Shown here: positions 26,485 to 36,196 of the stretch, piece after piece
Layout of the letters: each line of letters begins with the position of its first letter
Position numbering within the stretch: the first letter of the stretch is position 1
NCBI GenBank assembly: GCA_029561345.1
Contig: JAKQJC010000031.1
Span: forward strand, 1 to 64,000
Direction of reading: 5' to 3'
DNA: 64,000 nucleotides
From: Chloroflexota bacterium
GTDB lineage: Bacteria; Chloroflexota; Anaerolineae; Anaerolineales; Anaerolineaceae
Program-made: the position numbers and the translations under genes
The notes under the pieces: model-generated
Told to the model about the DNA's origin: nothing
Databases searched by the model: none
The model's input: only the letters and a program-made list of their open reading frames with translations

Positions 26485-27555
26485 ATGAAGCAGCCCATCT
26501 CTTCCCGCGATCTCGAACAGCTTTCGGCCTACCTGGACCGGCAGCTTGACGCGCGCGAGCGCGCCCGGCTGGAAGCCCGCCTGCAGGCCGAACCTGATTT
26601 GCGCGAGACGCTCCAGGGGCTGCACCTGACGCGCTCGGCCCTGCGCCGCGCGCCCATCCACCGCGCCCCGCGCAACTTCACCCTCAAGGCTGTGCCGCAG
26701 CCTCAGCCGCGTTTCAGGCTTTTCCCGGTGTTCAGTCTGGCCTCAGCGCTCAGCGCGCTCTTCTTTGTTATCACCCTGGCAGGGCAGTTCCTGTTGACGG
26801 GCGCGCCCGCGGCGGCCCCGGCAGCCTACACCGCCAACCAGGATACCGCCATCACGCAGCCCGCTGACATGGAAATGAAGGCTGCCGAAGCCCCGCAGAC
26901 AGCCCTGATGGCGGCCCCCACCGAAATCCCCCTGATCATCTGGGGCACCCCTACGCCTGATTCCGGGGCGCTGATGGGCACGGGAATGGGCGGCGGAGAA
27001 CCGGAACCTTCGCCGGCGGCCATGAATGCTGTTGAGCCTTTCCCCAAAACTTTGCTGCCGCCTGAAACACCCACTGTTGCCGCGTATGCGGAATCGCCTG
27101 AATTGACTCCCCCGGCCGGCGAAGTGACCCCGCAGCCGGAAGGCGAAGCTCAGGCAGACAGCACGCGCGCCATGCCCTCTGAAACCCCCACCCCGGAGTC
27201 GACGGCCACCCCCCTTCCCACGGCCACCCCCCTTCCCACGCCCACACTCACCGGCACGCCCGAGCCCACCTTCACCTCCACCGCTGTTGAGATGACCGTT
27301 GCCCAGGCGCAGAACACAGCCACGCCGCCTGCCGGCGCCGCTGAAAGCGCCTCCGGCGTTTCCGGCAGCGGGCCCATCCTCGGCACACAGCCCACACGCG
27401 ATGATAGGCAGCTTACCTACAACAACCAGGCGCTTCCCACCCATCCGCCGCGGACACAGCCGCCCGTGCAGGATTGGCTGCCGCTGCCCCTGGCCCTGCT
27501 GTCGCTGATCTTTGCCGGGCTGGCCATCTTCTTCCAGCGCAAAGAACGCCTCTGA
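26485..27555 (+). CDS. Probable membrane-bound anti-sigma factor
   Basis: 356 residues. The N-terminal ~65 residues are a helical anti-sigma-like domain (QLSAYLDRQLDARERARLEA). It lacks the His-x3-Cys-x2-Cys zinc motif of ZAS proteins. One TM follows (about 77-99), then a ~220-residue low-complexity Pro/Thr/Ala-rich outer region with PTATPLPT-type repeats. A second hydrophobic segment sits at the very C-terminus (about 330-348), ending in basic residues. It likely holds the sigma factor at the membrane. The sensing signal is unknown. Confidence 0.75.
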   Translation: MKQPISSRDLEQLSAYLDRQLDARERARLEARLQAEPDLRETLQGLHLTRSALRRAPIHRAPRNFTLKAVPQPQPRFRLFPVFSLASALSALFFVITLAGQFLLTGAPAAAPAAYTANQDTAITQPADMEMKAAEAPQTALMAAPTEIPLIIWGTPTPDSGALMGTGMGGGEPEPSPAAMNAVEPFPKTLLPPETPTVAAYAESPELTPPAGEVTPQPEGEAQADSTRAMPSETPTPESTATPLPTATPLPTPTLTGTPEPTFTSTAVEMTVAQAQNTATPPAGAAESASGVSGSGPILGTQPTRDDRQLTYNNQALPTHPPRTQPPVQDWLPLPLALLSLIFAGLAIFFQRKERL

Positions 27556-27560
27556 AAAAC

Positions 27561-27600
27561 AAAAAGACCCCTGAAGTCGAAACCCTCAGGGGTCTTTTCG
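27561..27600 (+). terminator. Intrinsic terminator of the sigma/anti-sigma operon
   Basis: AGACCCCTGA pairs with TCAGGGGTCT, followed by TTTT. Confidence 0.9.
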
Positions 27601-27698
27601 GATATGTGATTCTATACTGCCCCATTTATGCCTTTCATGGGCTTAAAAAGTTTTTCTCCGCTTTTTGATGCGCTCCGGCTCATGCAAGGCGGTTGTTT

Positions 27699-27998
27699 TT
27701 ATGCTGCCTGGGAGCCCTCATCCGGCGGGAAAATTCGGGTGAGGGTTTCTTCATCTTCGCTGCCGTTGACATAATAATCATAAGTCAGGTCATACTGGTA
27801 ACGGGTGCCGCACAGGGGGCAGCGCCGGAAATGATGCCGTTCGCTTTCATAGCTGTCTGTCGGGCCTTCGGGCACCAGGCGCGCCGCGGCCGGCGGCAGC
27901 GAGCGGTCCATATCGGGCCAGCCGTATTTGCTGAACGAGGTTTCCACATCGCGCAGCTGGCTGCAGATCTCACAGGTCAGATAAACGGGTTGTTCCAT
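27699..27998 (-). CDS. Small protein with two CxxC motifs, probable zinc binding
   Basis: 99 residues from the ATG at 27998 (MEQPVYLTCEIC). GGAGAGG upstream supports this over an ATG at 28019. CEIC near residue 10 and CPLCG near 60 probably bind one zinc. The rest is polar, with an acidic end. No family recognised. It is followed by cysE on the far side of a 72-nt gap; co-transcription after cysE on the minus strand is possible. Confidence 0.65.
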   Translation of the reverse strand: MEQPVYLTCEICSQLRDVETSFSKYGWPDMDRSLPPAAARLVPEGPTDSYESERHHFRRCPLCGTRYQYDLTYDYYVNGSEDEETLTRIFPPDEGSQAA

Positions 27999-28070
27999 CA
28001 GCCACCTCTCCACCATCATAGCATGTCCTGATTAAAAAGAAAACGGGCAGCCGGGCCGCCCGTTTCAGGA

Positions 28071-28829
28071 TCAAATCATAAAATCTTCACCCTGCCATAC
28101 CCCGCCTTCAGGCCGGTGAAGCGCCTGGCTGTTTTGCACGTGCAAACACGATTCGAGTTTTTCGACGCGGTCCATCAATGCCGCCAGGCCGGCGCCCAGG
28201 GTGTCGGGCAGCTGGCCGTGATCCAGGTCAGGGCGCAGCAAGGCGTTCTGCGGGCGGCTGCGTTTCACCACCTGCCCCGGCACGCCCACCACCACCGCAT
28301 CCGGTGGGACGGGTTTGACCACCACAGCGTTGGCGCCGATGCGGCTGCCCGCACCGATGGTGATGGCGCCCAGAATCTTGGCGCCGGCGCCCACCACCAC
28401 CCGGTCGCCCAGGGTGGGATGGCGCTTGCCCTTATTCAGGCTGGTGCCGCCCAGGGTCACACCGTGATACAGGGTCACATCTGCGCCGATTTCGGCGGTT
28501 TCACCGATGACCACGCCCATGCCGTGATCAATGAAAAAGCGCGGGCCAATTTGCGCTCCCGGGTGAATTTCCACCCCGGTGATCAGGCGCACCAGCTGCG
28601 AAATGGCGCGGCCAATCAGGTACAGTCGCCGGGACCAGAACCAGTGGGCAACCCGGTAGGCCCAGATGGCGTGCAGGCCGGGGTAAAGCAGCAGCACTTC
28701 AAGAACCGAGCGGGCCGCAGGGTCGCGGTCGAGCACCGAGCGGATATCTTCCGCCATGGCGGATAAAAAAGACCTTCGTTTGCGCACCAGGGGCCGCGCA
28801 AGACCGGTTTGGGTGCGGGCCTGTTCCAT
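28071..28829 (-). CDS. cysE: Serine O-acetyltransferase
   Basis: 252 residues. After a short basic N-terminus, a helical region ([20 protein letters not shown]) leads to the left-handed beta-helix with hexapeptide repeats. The catalytic segment reads [18 protein letters not shown] and [10 protein letters not shown]. It makes O-acetylserine from serine and acetyl-CoA. It starts 4 nt after the cysK stop, so the pair is one cysteine-synthesis operon. Confidence 0.95.
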   Translation of the reverse strand: MEQARTQTGLARPLVRKRRSFLSAMAEDIRSVLDRDPAARSVLEVLLLYPGLHAIWAYRVAHWFWSRRLYLIGRAISQLVRLITGVEIHPGAQIGPRFFIDHGMGVVIGETAEIGADVTLYHGVTLGGTSLNKGKRHPTLGDRVVVGAGAKILGAITIGAGSRIGANAVVVKPVPPDAVVVGVPGQVVKRSRPQNALLRPDLDHGQLPDTLGAGLAALMDRVEKLESCLHVQNSQALHRPEGGVWQGEDFMI

Positions 28830-28833
28830 AAAA

Positions 28834-29766
28834 TCAGCCCTCCAGCCCGGCGTAAAGGGCCGTGCTCAGGTAACGCTCGCCAAACGAAGGGATGATGACC
28901 ACAATCAGCTTGCCGGCGTTCTCCGGGCGGCGTGAAAGCTGCAGGGCGGCCCAGGTGGCCGCGCCCGATGAAATGCCCACCAGCAGGCCTTCCTTCTGGG
29001 CCATCTGGCGCGCCGTTTCAAAGGCGTTATCGCCGCTCACACGGATAATTTCATCATAAATCTGGGTGTTCAGCACATCGGGAACAAAGCCCGCACCAAT
29101 GCCCTGCAAAGGATGAGGGCCCTTCGCCCCGCCGGAAAGCACCGGCGAAGCCTCCGGTTCCACTGCCACCGCCTTGAAGGAAGGTTTGCGCGCCTTGATC
29201 ACCTCGGCGATACCGGTGATGGTGCCGCCGGTGCCCACGCCCGCCACCAGAAAATCCACCTGTCCATCGGTGTCGCGCCAGATCTCCTCGGCGGTGGTGC
29301 GGCGGTGAACTTCAGGGTTGGCCGGGTTTTTGAACTGCTGGGGAATGAAATAGCGCGGGTCGCTGGCGGCCAGCTCTTCGGCCTTGCGAATGGCCCCCGC
29401 CATGCCCTCCGCGCCGGGGGTTAGGATCAAATCGGCGCCGTAGGCGCGTAGCAGCAGGCGGCGCTCGCGGCTCATGGTTTCGGGCATCACCAGGGTCACG
29501 CGGTAGCCGCGCGCCGCACCCACCATGGCCAGGGCAATGCCGGTGTTGCCGCTGGTGGGTTCAAGGATGATGGTATCGGGATGGAGCAGGCCGGCCGCTT
29601 CGGCGGCGTCGATCATGGCGGCGCCGATGCGGTCCTTGACGCTGTGGGCCGGGTTGAAGAATTCCAGTTTGGCGGCCACCTGGGCCACGCTGCCCTCGGT
29701 GAGGCGGTTGATGCGCACCAGGGGGGTGTTGCCGATCAATTCAGTGACGTTATTTGCGATTTTCAT
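28834..29766 (-). CDS. cysK: Cysteine synthase (O-acetylserine sulfhydrylase)
   Basis: 310 residues, fold type II PLP enzyme. The PLP lysine lies in [11 protein letters not shown], the substrate loop is [11 protein letters not shown] and the phosphate-binding loop [10 protein letters not shown]. It condenses O-acetylserine with sulfide. It is first in the cysK-cysE operon. Its ribosome site (CGGAGACAC on the minus strand, 29779-29771) is fully complementary to a segment ~150 nt upstream, so translation may be controlled by leader folding. Confidence 0.95.
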   Translation of the reverse strand: MKIANNVTELIGNTPLVRINRLTEGSVAQVAAKLEFFNPAHSVKDRIGAAMIDAAEAAGLLHPDTIILEPTSGNTGIALAMVGAARGYRVTLVMPETMSRERRLLLRAYGADLILTPGAEGMAGAIRKAEELAASDPRYFIPQQFKNPANPEVHRRTTAEEIWRDTDGQVDFLVAGVGTGGTITGIAEVIKARKPSFKAVAVEPEASPVLSGGAKGPHPLQGIGAGFVPDVLNTQIYDEIIRVSGDNAFETARQMAQKEGLLVGISSGAATWAALQLSRRPENAGKLIVVIIPSFGERYLSTALYAGLEG

Positions 29767-29770
29767 GTGA

Positions 29771-29938
29771 GTGTCTCCGTGTCAGTCATAAACAATGCAA
29801 GCAGCCAACAGGTAATAAAAAAGACAGCGATTTCTGCCGCTCCGCTATAAGGAAAAAAGCGGGGGGAGGCCGCTGCCTTTGTCAGTTGGCTGCTTCAGCG
29901 TATGACACGACGGCGGCTAATCACCCCGCCGGAGACAC
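29771..29938 (-). promoter_or_regulatory. Structured leader of cysK, candidate riboregulator
   Basis: Nested complementary arms: GTGTCTCCG/CGGAGACAC (29771-29779 with 29930-29938) and AAGCAGCCAAC/GTTGGCTGCTT (29799-29809 with 29885-29895). A partial TGTCA/TGACA helix lies between them. The outermost helix covers the cysK ribosome site. Inside is a terminator-like stem followed on the minus strand by TTTTTTATT (29820-29812). I find neither a T-box core nor a SAM-I core. Whether it senses a ligand is unknown. Confidence 0.5.
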
Positions 29939-30128
29939 ATGCATGAGAATAAAGTCATTGGTTCAATCCTGCATCAAAAAATTCAGAGTATTATTGTCCA
30001 TTATCATACTGTTTTTAAGGGCGTCTGTCAAGGGGCAAATTTTTAAATTCATACAAAACATTTCGTTCTCCCAGGGTGATAGAAGGATTATCTTTACCCG
30101 ACATTCCGATTGTCCGGGATTTTTGAGG

Positions 30129-30156
30129 TTGCAATCAGGCGGTTTTAAGCTACAAT
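30129..30156 (+). promoter_or_regulatory. Promoter of the response regulator
   Basis: TTGCAA, 16-bp spacer, TACAAT ending 6 nt before the ATG at 30163. Transcription would start at or next to the A of the ATG. Confidence 0.65.
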
Positions 30157-30162
30157 AGACCT

Positions 30163-30801
30163 ATGAATATTCCTTATGGCCCCATTCTGGTTGTTGAAGA
30201 TGTGCCCAGCGTGCTCGGTCTGCTCGAAGCCACGCTTAAATTTAAAGGCTACCCGGTGCGCACCGCCCGCAATGGCAAAGAAGCCCTGGAAATGATCGCC
30301 CAGGAACGCCCCGCCGCCATCATCACGGATATTCTCATGCCCACCATGGATGGATTCTCGCTGGCCCACACCCTGCGCACGGATCCCGTCATGCGCGACA
30401 TCCCCATCATCTTCCTCTCCGCCACCTTCGTCACCCCTGAAGATAAGGGCTTTGCCATGAGCCTGGGCGCCAACCGCTTCATTGAAAAGCCCATCGACAC
30501 CGAGGAATTTTTGCTGACGGTGGCCGAAGTGCTGACCGACGACACCGCGCAGCCGCCAGCGGGTTTGAACGAAAATGATTTCTACCAGGGCTACCGCCAG
30601 CGGCTTGAAAGCAAGCTGCTCCATAAAAACATGCAAATCAGCCGCACCGAAAGGCTGCTTGAAACCCTGCCCCCTGAGCAAAAACCGGCCTTCCAGGAAT
30701 TGCTCGACCAGGCTATTTTTGACCGCAATGAAATTCAAAAAGAACTGGACGAACTGCACCGCCTGCTGGCCGAATTTAAAGGGGACCATCCTGAATCCTG
30801 A
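30163..30801 (+). CDS. Response regulator, CheY-like receiver with helical C-terminus
   Basis: 212 residues. A receiver domain (7-125) has acidic pocket E12-D13, phospho-acceptor D56 (ITDILMP), conserved Ser/Thr in FLSAT and Lys in FIEKP. The C-terminal ~80 residues are charged and helical, with no DNA-binding motif, so it may act by protein contact. No ribosome site is visible, and the promoter position suggests a leaderless mRNA. No partner kinase in the window. Confidence 0.85.
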   Translation: MNIPYGPILVVEDVPSVLGLLEATLKFKGYPVRTARNGKEALEMIAQERPAAIITDILMPTMDGFSLAHTLRTDPVMRDIPIIFLSATFVTPEDKGFAMSLGANRFIEKPIDTEEFLLTVAEVLTDDTAQPPAGLNENDFYQGYRQRLESKLLHKNMQISRTERLLETLPPEQKPAFQELLDQAIFDRNEIQKELDELHRLLAEFKGDHPES

Positions 30802-30810
30802 GAGATATCC

Positions 30811-31587
30811 ATGCTGCCTGTTCTAAATGATGTGATTGAATTGGCCCGCTCTGCGGGCGCAATTTTGCGTGCTGGTTACGGCCAACAGCACGATATCCGG
30901 TTTAAGGCCGCCACCGACCTGGTGACGGAAATTGATCACCAGTCAGAAAAACTGATCATTTCCAGCATTCAAAGCCGCTTCCCCACCCACACCATCGTCG
31001 CCGAAGAAAGCGGGCACCTGCCCGGCAGCGCCGAAAACTGCTGGTATGTCGATCCCCTCGACGGCACGGTCAATTATGCCCACGGCATCCCCTTCTTCTG
31101 CGTATCCATCGCCTACGGCATCGGCCACGACATTCAACTCGGCGTGGTTTATGACCCGATGCGCGATGAATGCTTCAGCGCCGAAAAAGGCCGCGGCGCT
31201 ACCCTCAACGGACAGCCCATCCGGGTTTCTGATGCCACCGAAATGATCCGCGCGCTGATGGTGACGGGCTTCCCCTACCAACTGTGGGAAAGCGAAAACA
31301 ACAACCTCGATAACTACAGCCGCGTCAGCCGTGTTTCGCAGGGCGTGCGCCGCCTCGGTTCGGCCGCCCTCGACACCGCCTATGTGGGCTGCGGCCGCTT
31401 TGACGGCTATTGGGAAGTATCCATCAAGCCCTGGGACGTGGCTGCCGGCGGATTAATTGTCCGCGAAGCCGGCGGCATCATCAGCAATATGCAGGGCGAG
31501 CCCGATATTCTGCAAAAGCCGTGCAGCCTGGTGGCCGGCAACGCCGCCATCCATCCCCAGCTTCTGGCCAAATTGAACGAAGCATGA
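30811..31587 (+). CDS. suhB: Inositol monophosphatase family protein
   Basis: 258 residues with the complete metal site: EES (65-67), DPLDGT (81-86) and D209 in [10 protein letters not shown]. It dephosphorylates inositol-1-phosphate or a related sugar phosphate using Mg2+. SuhB also acts in rRNA antitermination in some bacteria. It begins 9 nt after the response regulator and overlaps the methyltransferase gene by 4 nt (ATGA). Confidence 0.88.
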   Translation: MLPVLNDVIELARSAGAILRAGYGQQHDIRFKAATDLVTEIDHQSEKLIISSIQSRFPTHTIVAEESGHLPGSAENCWYVDPLDGTVNYAHGIPFFCVSIAYGIGHDIQLGVVYDPMRDECFSAEKGRGATLNGQPIRVSDATEMIRALMVTGFPYQLWESENNNLDNYSRVSRVSQGVRRLGSAALDTAYVGCGRFDGYWEVSIKPWDVAAGGLIVREAGGIISNMQGEPDILQKPCSLVAGNAAIHPQLLAKLNEA

Positions 31588-32714
31588 ACAATCCCTCCCT
31601 CCCCCTCGACCAGGTTCTGGTGGGCGACTGCCTTGAGATTCTGCCCACCCTCCCCGCCGAATCGGTGGATCTGATCTTTGCCGATCCGCCTTATAACCTC
31701 CAGCTCCAGCAGGAACTGTGGCGCCCCAACCAGACCCGCGTGGACGGGGTGGTGGAAGCCTGGGACCGCTTTGACAGTTTTGCCGCCTACGATGACTTCA
31801 CCCGCAAATGGCTTTCAGCCTGCCGCCGCGTGCTCAAGAAAAACGGCACCCTGTGGGTCATCGGCTCCTATCACAATATTTACCGCGTGGGCAGCATTTT
31901 GCAGGACCTGGACTACTGGATTTTGAACGACATCGCCTGGATTAAAACCAACCCCATGCCCAATTTCCACGGCGTGCGTTTCACCAACGCCCATGAAACC
32001 CTGCTTTGGGCGCAGAAGGAGCGCGGCGAATCGTACACCTTCAATTATCACAGCTCCAAAACGCTGAACGACGATCTGCAAATGCGCTCCGACTGGCACC
32101 TGCCCATCTGCTCGGGCAAGGAACGTCTGAAGGTCAACGGCAAAAAAGCCCACCCCACTCAGAAGCCCGAAGCCCTGCTTTACCGCATTCTGGTGACCAC
32201 CTCCAACCCGGGGGATGTGGTGCTCGATCCCTTTTTTGGCACCGGCACCACCGGTGCGGTGGCGCGCCGCCTGCACCGCCGCTGGATCGGCATTGAACGC
32301 AGTTCCGATTATGCCAGCCTGGCCGACGACCGCACCCATACCGCCATCCAGCCTGAGTTTGACCCGCCGCTCTATGTGGCCCCCAATCCGCGCGCCGAGG
32401 AACGCATTCCCTTCGGCACCCTGCTGGAAAACGACCTGCTGCGTCCGGGCGACCTGCTCTTCCCGGATATGAAAAACTGCGCTCCGGCGCGCATCCTTTC
32501 GGACGGCGCGCTGGAATTCAACGGGCAGCGCGGCTCCATCCATCAAATTGCCCGGCTCATCCGCCAGTCGCCCATCAACGGCTGGGATTTCTGGTTTTAC
32601 GCCGACCGCGACACCGGCCAGCGCCTGTGCATCAACACGCTGCGCGAACAGGTGCGCCGCACCCTGAAACAGGAGGCGGCTGCTTCGGCTTCTTTATCTG
32701 TTGAAGGAGGTTAA
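31584..32714 (+). CDS. ccrM: CcrM-like DNA adenine methyltransferase with RAMA domain
   Basis: 376 residues from the ATG at 31584. It is a beta-class amino-methyltransferase: catalytic motif IV DPPYNL (34-39) precedes the AdoMet motif [15 protein letters not shown]. The target-recognition part has [14 protein letters not shown]. The C-terminal ~100 residues match the RAMA domain of CcrM/HinfI-type enzymes ([17 protein letters not shown], then INGWDFWF). These methylate GANTC. No restriction gene is adjacent, so it looks like an orphan. It overlaps suhB. Specificity is inferred from architecture, not proven. Confidence 0.82.
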   Translation: MNNPSLPLDQVLVGDCLEILPTLPAESVDLIFADPPYNLQLQQELWRPNQTRVDGVVEAWDRFDSFAAYDDFTRKWLSACRRVLKKNGTLWVIGSYHNIYRVGSILQDLDYWILNDIAWIKTNPMPNFHGVRFTNAHETLLWAQKERGESYTFNYHSSKTLNDDLQMRSDWHLPICSGKERLKVNGKKAHPTQKPEALLYRILVTTSNPGDVVLDPFFGTGTTGAVARRLHRRWIGIERSSDYASLADDRTHTAIQPEFDPPLYVAPNPRAEERIPFGTLLENDLLRPGDLLFPDMKNCAPARILSDGALEFNGQRGSIHQIARLIRQSPINGWDFWFYADRDTGQRLCINTLREQVRRTLKQEAAASASLSVEGG

Positions 32715-32715
32715 T

Positions 32716-34500
32716 TTGAGCAAAAAAAGCTACATCCAGGCTCCCTGGAGCCTGGATGAACTGGTTCCTGCCCCGCAGAATGAGCATATCGAAAGCCTTT
32801 TCAAGCAAATTGAAGACGCGGTGAGCGCCTTCACCGCCGTGCGTGAACAGCTCAAAAGCGATTTGAGCGCCGAGGCCTTCAACGGCCTGCTGGACCGGCT
32901 CGAAAAAATTTACAACCTGGCGCAGCGCCTGAGCGGTTATGCCAACCTGCTTTTTTCAGGCGATACCCAGAATGAAACCGCGCTCAACCTGCTGCCGCGG
33001 GTGGAAATGTTCATGGCCGAACAGCAGAACCAGATGCTCTTTTTTGAACTCTGGTGGAAGGGCCTGGATGATGAAAATGCCGCCCGCCTGATGGCCGCTG
33101 CCGGCGACCGGACCTACTGGCTGGAAGATATGCGCCATTTCAAGAAGCACACGCTTTCTGAAGGCGAAGAAAAAATCATCAACATCAAGAACGTCACCGG
33201 CTTCAACGCCACCAACACGCTCTACGATACCATCACCAACCGTTACGAGTTCAGCCTGAAGGTGGACGGCCAGGTGAAAAAGATGACCCGCGGCGAACTG
33301 ATGGTTTATGCCCGCCACCACGATGGCGACCTGCGCGCCCGCGCTTACCGCCAGCTCTACAAGGTCTACGGCAACGACGGCCCCATTCTGGGGCAAATTT
33401 ACCAGACCCTGGTGCGCGACTGGTACAGCGAAAACGTGGTCCTGCGCCATTTTGACACGCCCATTTCAAACCGCAACCTGGTCAATGATATTCCCGATGC
33501 AGTGGTGAACACCCTGCTGAACGTCTGCAAGAAAAATACCGGCGTCTTCCAGCGCTATTTCCGCCTGAAGGCCCGCTGGCTGGGTGTTGAAAAACTGCGC
33601 CGCTACGACCTCTATGCGCCGGTGGCGAAATCGGACAAGCATTACCCCTTTGAAACCGCCGTCCAGATGGTGCTCGATTCCTTTGCCGATTTTGACCCCA
33701 AACTGGCAGAGCTGGTGCAGCGCGTGCTGGATGAAGCTCATGTGGACAGCGAAGTGCGCAAGGGCAAGCGCGGCGGAGCTTTCTGCGCCACGGTGACGCC
33801 CGAACTTTCGCCCTGGGTGCATCTGAATTTCCAGGGTCACGCCGACGATGTGGCCACCGCCGCCCACGAAATGGGTCACGCCATCCATGCTCTGCTGGCC
33901 AACCAACACAGCGTGTTCACCCAGCACGCCTGCCTGCCCCTGGCCGAAACCGCCTCCACCTTTGGCGAAATGCTGCTGATTGACCGCATTCTGGCCACCG
34001 ACCCGAATGAGGGCGTGCGCCGCGACCTGCTTTTCCGCCAGATTGACGACGCCTACGCCACCATTCAGCGCCAGGCCTTTTTCGCCCTCTTTGAAGTCGA
34101 AGCCCACGAAATGATCTGCAATGGGGCCAGCGTGAATGACCTGTGCACCGCTTACATGAAAAACCTGCGCAAGCAGTTTGGCGGGGTGGTTTCGGTGAGC
34201 CGCGAATTCCAGTGGGAATGGGTGTCCATTCCCCATATCTACAATGTGCCCTTCTATGTGTACGCCTACACCTTCGGCCAGCTGCTGGTGCTTTCGCTTT
34301 ACCAGCAGTACCGCAAGGAAGGCGAGGCCTTCAAACCGCGCTATCTCAAGCTGCTGGCAGCCGGCGGTTCCGCCGCCCCCATGACCCTGCTGGCGCAGAT
34401 GGGCCTGGATGCCAGCAAGGCCGATTTCTGGCAGGGCGGTTTCGATTACCTGAGCAGCAAGGTGGACGAGTTGGAAGCTCTGCCCATCCCCCAGGCTTAA
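32716..34500 (+). CDS. pepF: Oligoendopeptidase F family metallopeptidase (M3)
   Basis: 594 residues from TTG at 32716, with AGGAGG 5 nt upstream; the longer reading would start on top of that site. The zinc motif HEMGH is at 384-388, and the third ligand Glu lies in AETASTFGEMLL. The C-terminal substrate pocket IPHIYNVPFYVYAYTFGQL is intact. It is a cytoplasmic enzyme cleaving short peptides. Confidence 0.95.
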   Translation: MSKKSYIQAPWSLDELVPAPQNEHIESLFKQIEDAVSAFTAVREQLKSDLSAEAFNGLLDRLEKIYNLAQRLSGYANLLFSGDTQNETALNLLPRVEMFMAEQQNQMLFFELWWKGLDDENAARLMAAAGDRTYWLEDMRHFKKHTLSEGEEKIINIKNVTGFNATNTLYDTITNRYEFSLKVDGQVKKMTRGELMVYARHHDGDLRARAYRQLYKVYGNDGPILGQIYQTLVRDWYSENVVLRHFDTPISNRNLVNDIPDAVVNTLLNVCKKNTGVFQRYFRLKARWLGVEKLRRYDLYAPVAKSDKHYPFETAVQMVLDSFADFDPKLAELVQRVLDEAHVDSEVRKGKRGGAFCATVTPELSPWVHLNFQGHADDVATAAHEMGHAIHALLANQHSVFTQHACLPLAETASTFGEMLLIDRILATDPNEGVRRDLLFRQIDDAYATIQRQAFFALFEVEAHEMICNGASVNDLCTAYMKNLRKQFGGVVSVSREFQWEWVSIPHIYNVPFYVYAYTFGQLLVLSLYQQYRKEGEAFKPRYLKLLAAGGSAAPMTLLAQMGLDASKADFWQGGFDYLSSKVDELEALPIPQA

Positions 34501-34557
34501 CCTGTTTTAACTTTTGGGCGGCGGCTGTGCCCGCTGCCTTCTCATCTGAGGAGCCTT

Positions 34558-35184
34558 ATGTACATTGCCATTGAGGGCGTCATTGGAGTCGGTAAAACCA
34601 CGCTCTGCCGCATGCTGCAGTCCTCCTTCGATTCGGACCTGCAGTTGGAGGTGTTTGAAGAAAACCCCTTCCTGGGGCAGTTCTATCAGGACAGGGCGCG
34701 CTATGCCTTCCAGACCCAGATTTTCTTCCTGCTCAGCCGCTACCACCAGCAGCGCGAAGCGGTGCGCCAGACCATTGAGCAGGGCCGCAACCTGATTGCC
34801 GATTACACCTTTGAAAAAGATTCCCTTTTTGCCAGCATCAACCTGGTGGGCGATGAACTCGACATGTACCACCGCGTGCACATGGCCCTGGCCGAAAAAG
34901 TGATCCGCCCAGATTTGGTGGTGTACCTGCGCGCCGACACCCCCACCCTGATGCAGCGCATTGCCCTGCGCGACCGCTCTTACGAACGGCAAATGGAGAC
35001 GGCCTACATCCAGATGTTGAATGAAGCCTACGACGCGCACTTCAGCCAGCAGCGTGAAAACGTGCTGGTGATCGATTCCAGCGCGCTGAACTTTGTGCTC
35101 AACCCGCAGGATCTGAAATGGATCGAAAATCGCATCCGCCAGACCCTGAAACTGCCTCCCTTCCAGGCAGAACTCCCGTTATAA
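34558..35184 (+). CDS. Deoxynucleoside kinase family protein (paralogue 1)
   Basis: 208 residues. P-loop GVIGVGKT (7-14), a substrate Glu-Glu-Asn in FEENPF, the ADYTFEKD segment corresponding to the D-R-S motif (the Arg is changed), and the LID arginines in RIALRDRSYER. It phosphorylates deoxynucleosides for salvage. A second, divergent copy lies at 37626-38288. GAGG precedes the ATG. Confidence 0.85.
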   Translation: MYIAIEGVIGVGKTTLCRMLQSSFDSDLQLEVFEENPFLGQFYQDRARYAFQTQIFFLLSRYHQQREAVRQTIEQGRNLIADYTFEKDSLFASINLVGDELDMYHRVHMALAEKVIRPDLVVYLRADTPTLMQRIALRDRSYERQMETAYIQMLNEAYDAHFSQQRENVLVIDSSALNFVLNPQDLKWIENRIRQTLKLPPFQAELPL

Positions 35185-35191
35185 TAGAGTT

Positions 35192-36196
35192 ATGCGAATC
35201 ACCCGTGATACCCTGCTCAAAAATGCGCGCACTTTTGTCGCCCAACGCATCCGCTCCGATATGGATCTGGTGGCGGTGTATGTGGTCGGCTCACTGCTGA
35301 CCGCTGAGCCCCTGCTGGGCGGCACAACCGATATTGACCTGGTGTTTATCCATGCACAGGATGTCTATACCCCGCGCGAAGTCATCCGCATTTCGCCGGA
35401 GGTCAGCTTTGATATTGCCCATTTTTCGCAGAACCAGTTCTATCAGCCGCGCCACCTGCGCCAGCATCCGTGGATCGGGCCGTCCATTTACGCCTCGCGG
35501 ATTGCCCTGCACGATTTGCAGCACTGGTTTGAATTCAATCAGGCCAGCATCAGCGCGCAATTTTTGCGCCCTGAAAACGTGGCGGAACGCGCGCGCCAGT
35601 TTGAAGAGCAGGCGCGCGATTTGTGGATGGAACTGCAGGGACAGGAACCAACCCCTGAAACCGTCTATGCCTTTCTGAAAGCCGCCGGCCTGGCGGCCAA
35701 TGCCATTGCCTGCCTCGACGGCCCCCCGCTGACCGACCGGCGCTTTTTGCTGGACCTGCCGCCGCGCATGGAAGCCTCGGGCAGCGCAGGCCTCACCACG
35801 GGCTTTTTGGGTCTGCTGGGGGCCAACCAGGCCGACCCGGAAGAAATGCGCGCCTGGCTGCCCGCCTGGAAAGACGCCCTGAAAGCCGTGGCACTGCTGC
35901 CGGAATGTCCGGTGAATCTCAAATCGCCCCGGCTGCTCTATCACAGCGCCGGCGTGGAAGCCCTGCTGGGTGGAGATCTGCCGGCTGCAGCCCTCTGGCC
36001 GCTGCTGCGCACCTGGACGCGCGCCCTGCTGCCCGCCGAAATGGCCGCCCACCTGCCGGCCTGGCAGGAAAGCTGCGCCCGCCTGGGCCTGAACGGCGGC
36101 GCCTTCGGGGAAAAGATCGATGCACTCGACGCCTACCTGGACACCATTGAGGAAGCGCTGGATGCCTGGGAAAAACGCAACGGCATCAGCCGGTAA
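35192..36196 (+). CDS. Nucleotidyltransferase-fold protein
   Basis: 334 residues. The N-terminal pol-beta-type nucleotidyltransferase core has YVVGSLLTAEPLLGGTTDID: the GS motif and D-x-D are present. A ~230-residue helical region follows. The transferred nucleotide and target are unknown; such proteins may modify small molecules or tRNA. A perfect TATAAT (35180-35185) ends 6 nt before ATG and no ribosome site is visible, suggesting a leaderless transcript. It borders the putative oriC. Confidence 0.7.
   Translation: MRITRDTLLKNARTFVAQRIRSDMDLVAVYVVGSLLTAEPLLGGTTDIDLVFIHAQDVYTPREVIRISPEVSFDIAHFSQNQFYQPRHLRQHPWIGPSIYASRIALHDLQHWFEFNQASISAQFLRPENVAERARQFEEQARDLWMELQGQEPTPETVYAFLKAAGLAANAIACLDGPPLTDRRFLLDLPPRMEASGSAGLTTGFLGLLGANQADPEEMRAWLPAWKDALKAVALLPECPVNLKSPRLLYHSAGVEALLGGDLPAAALWPLLRTWTRALLPAEMAAHLPAWQESCARLGLNGGAFGEKIDALDAYLDTIEEALDAWEKRNGISR

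Noticed and set aside
29767-29940. T-box riboswitch before cysK
   Set aside because: No TGGNACC-type T-box core or Stem I specifier loop could be found in the transcribed orientation.
31410-31583. Longer N-terminus of the CcrM-like methyltransferase
   Set aside because: It overlaps suhB in another frame; the ATG at 31584 starts right before the conserved fold.
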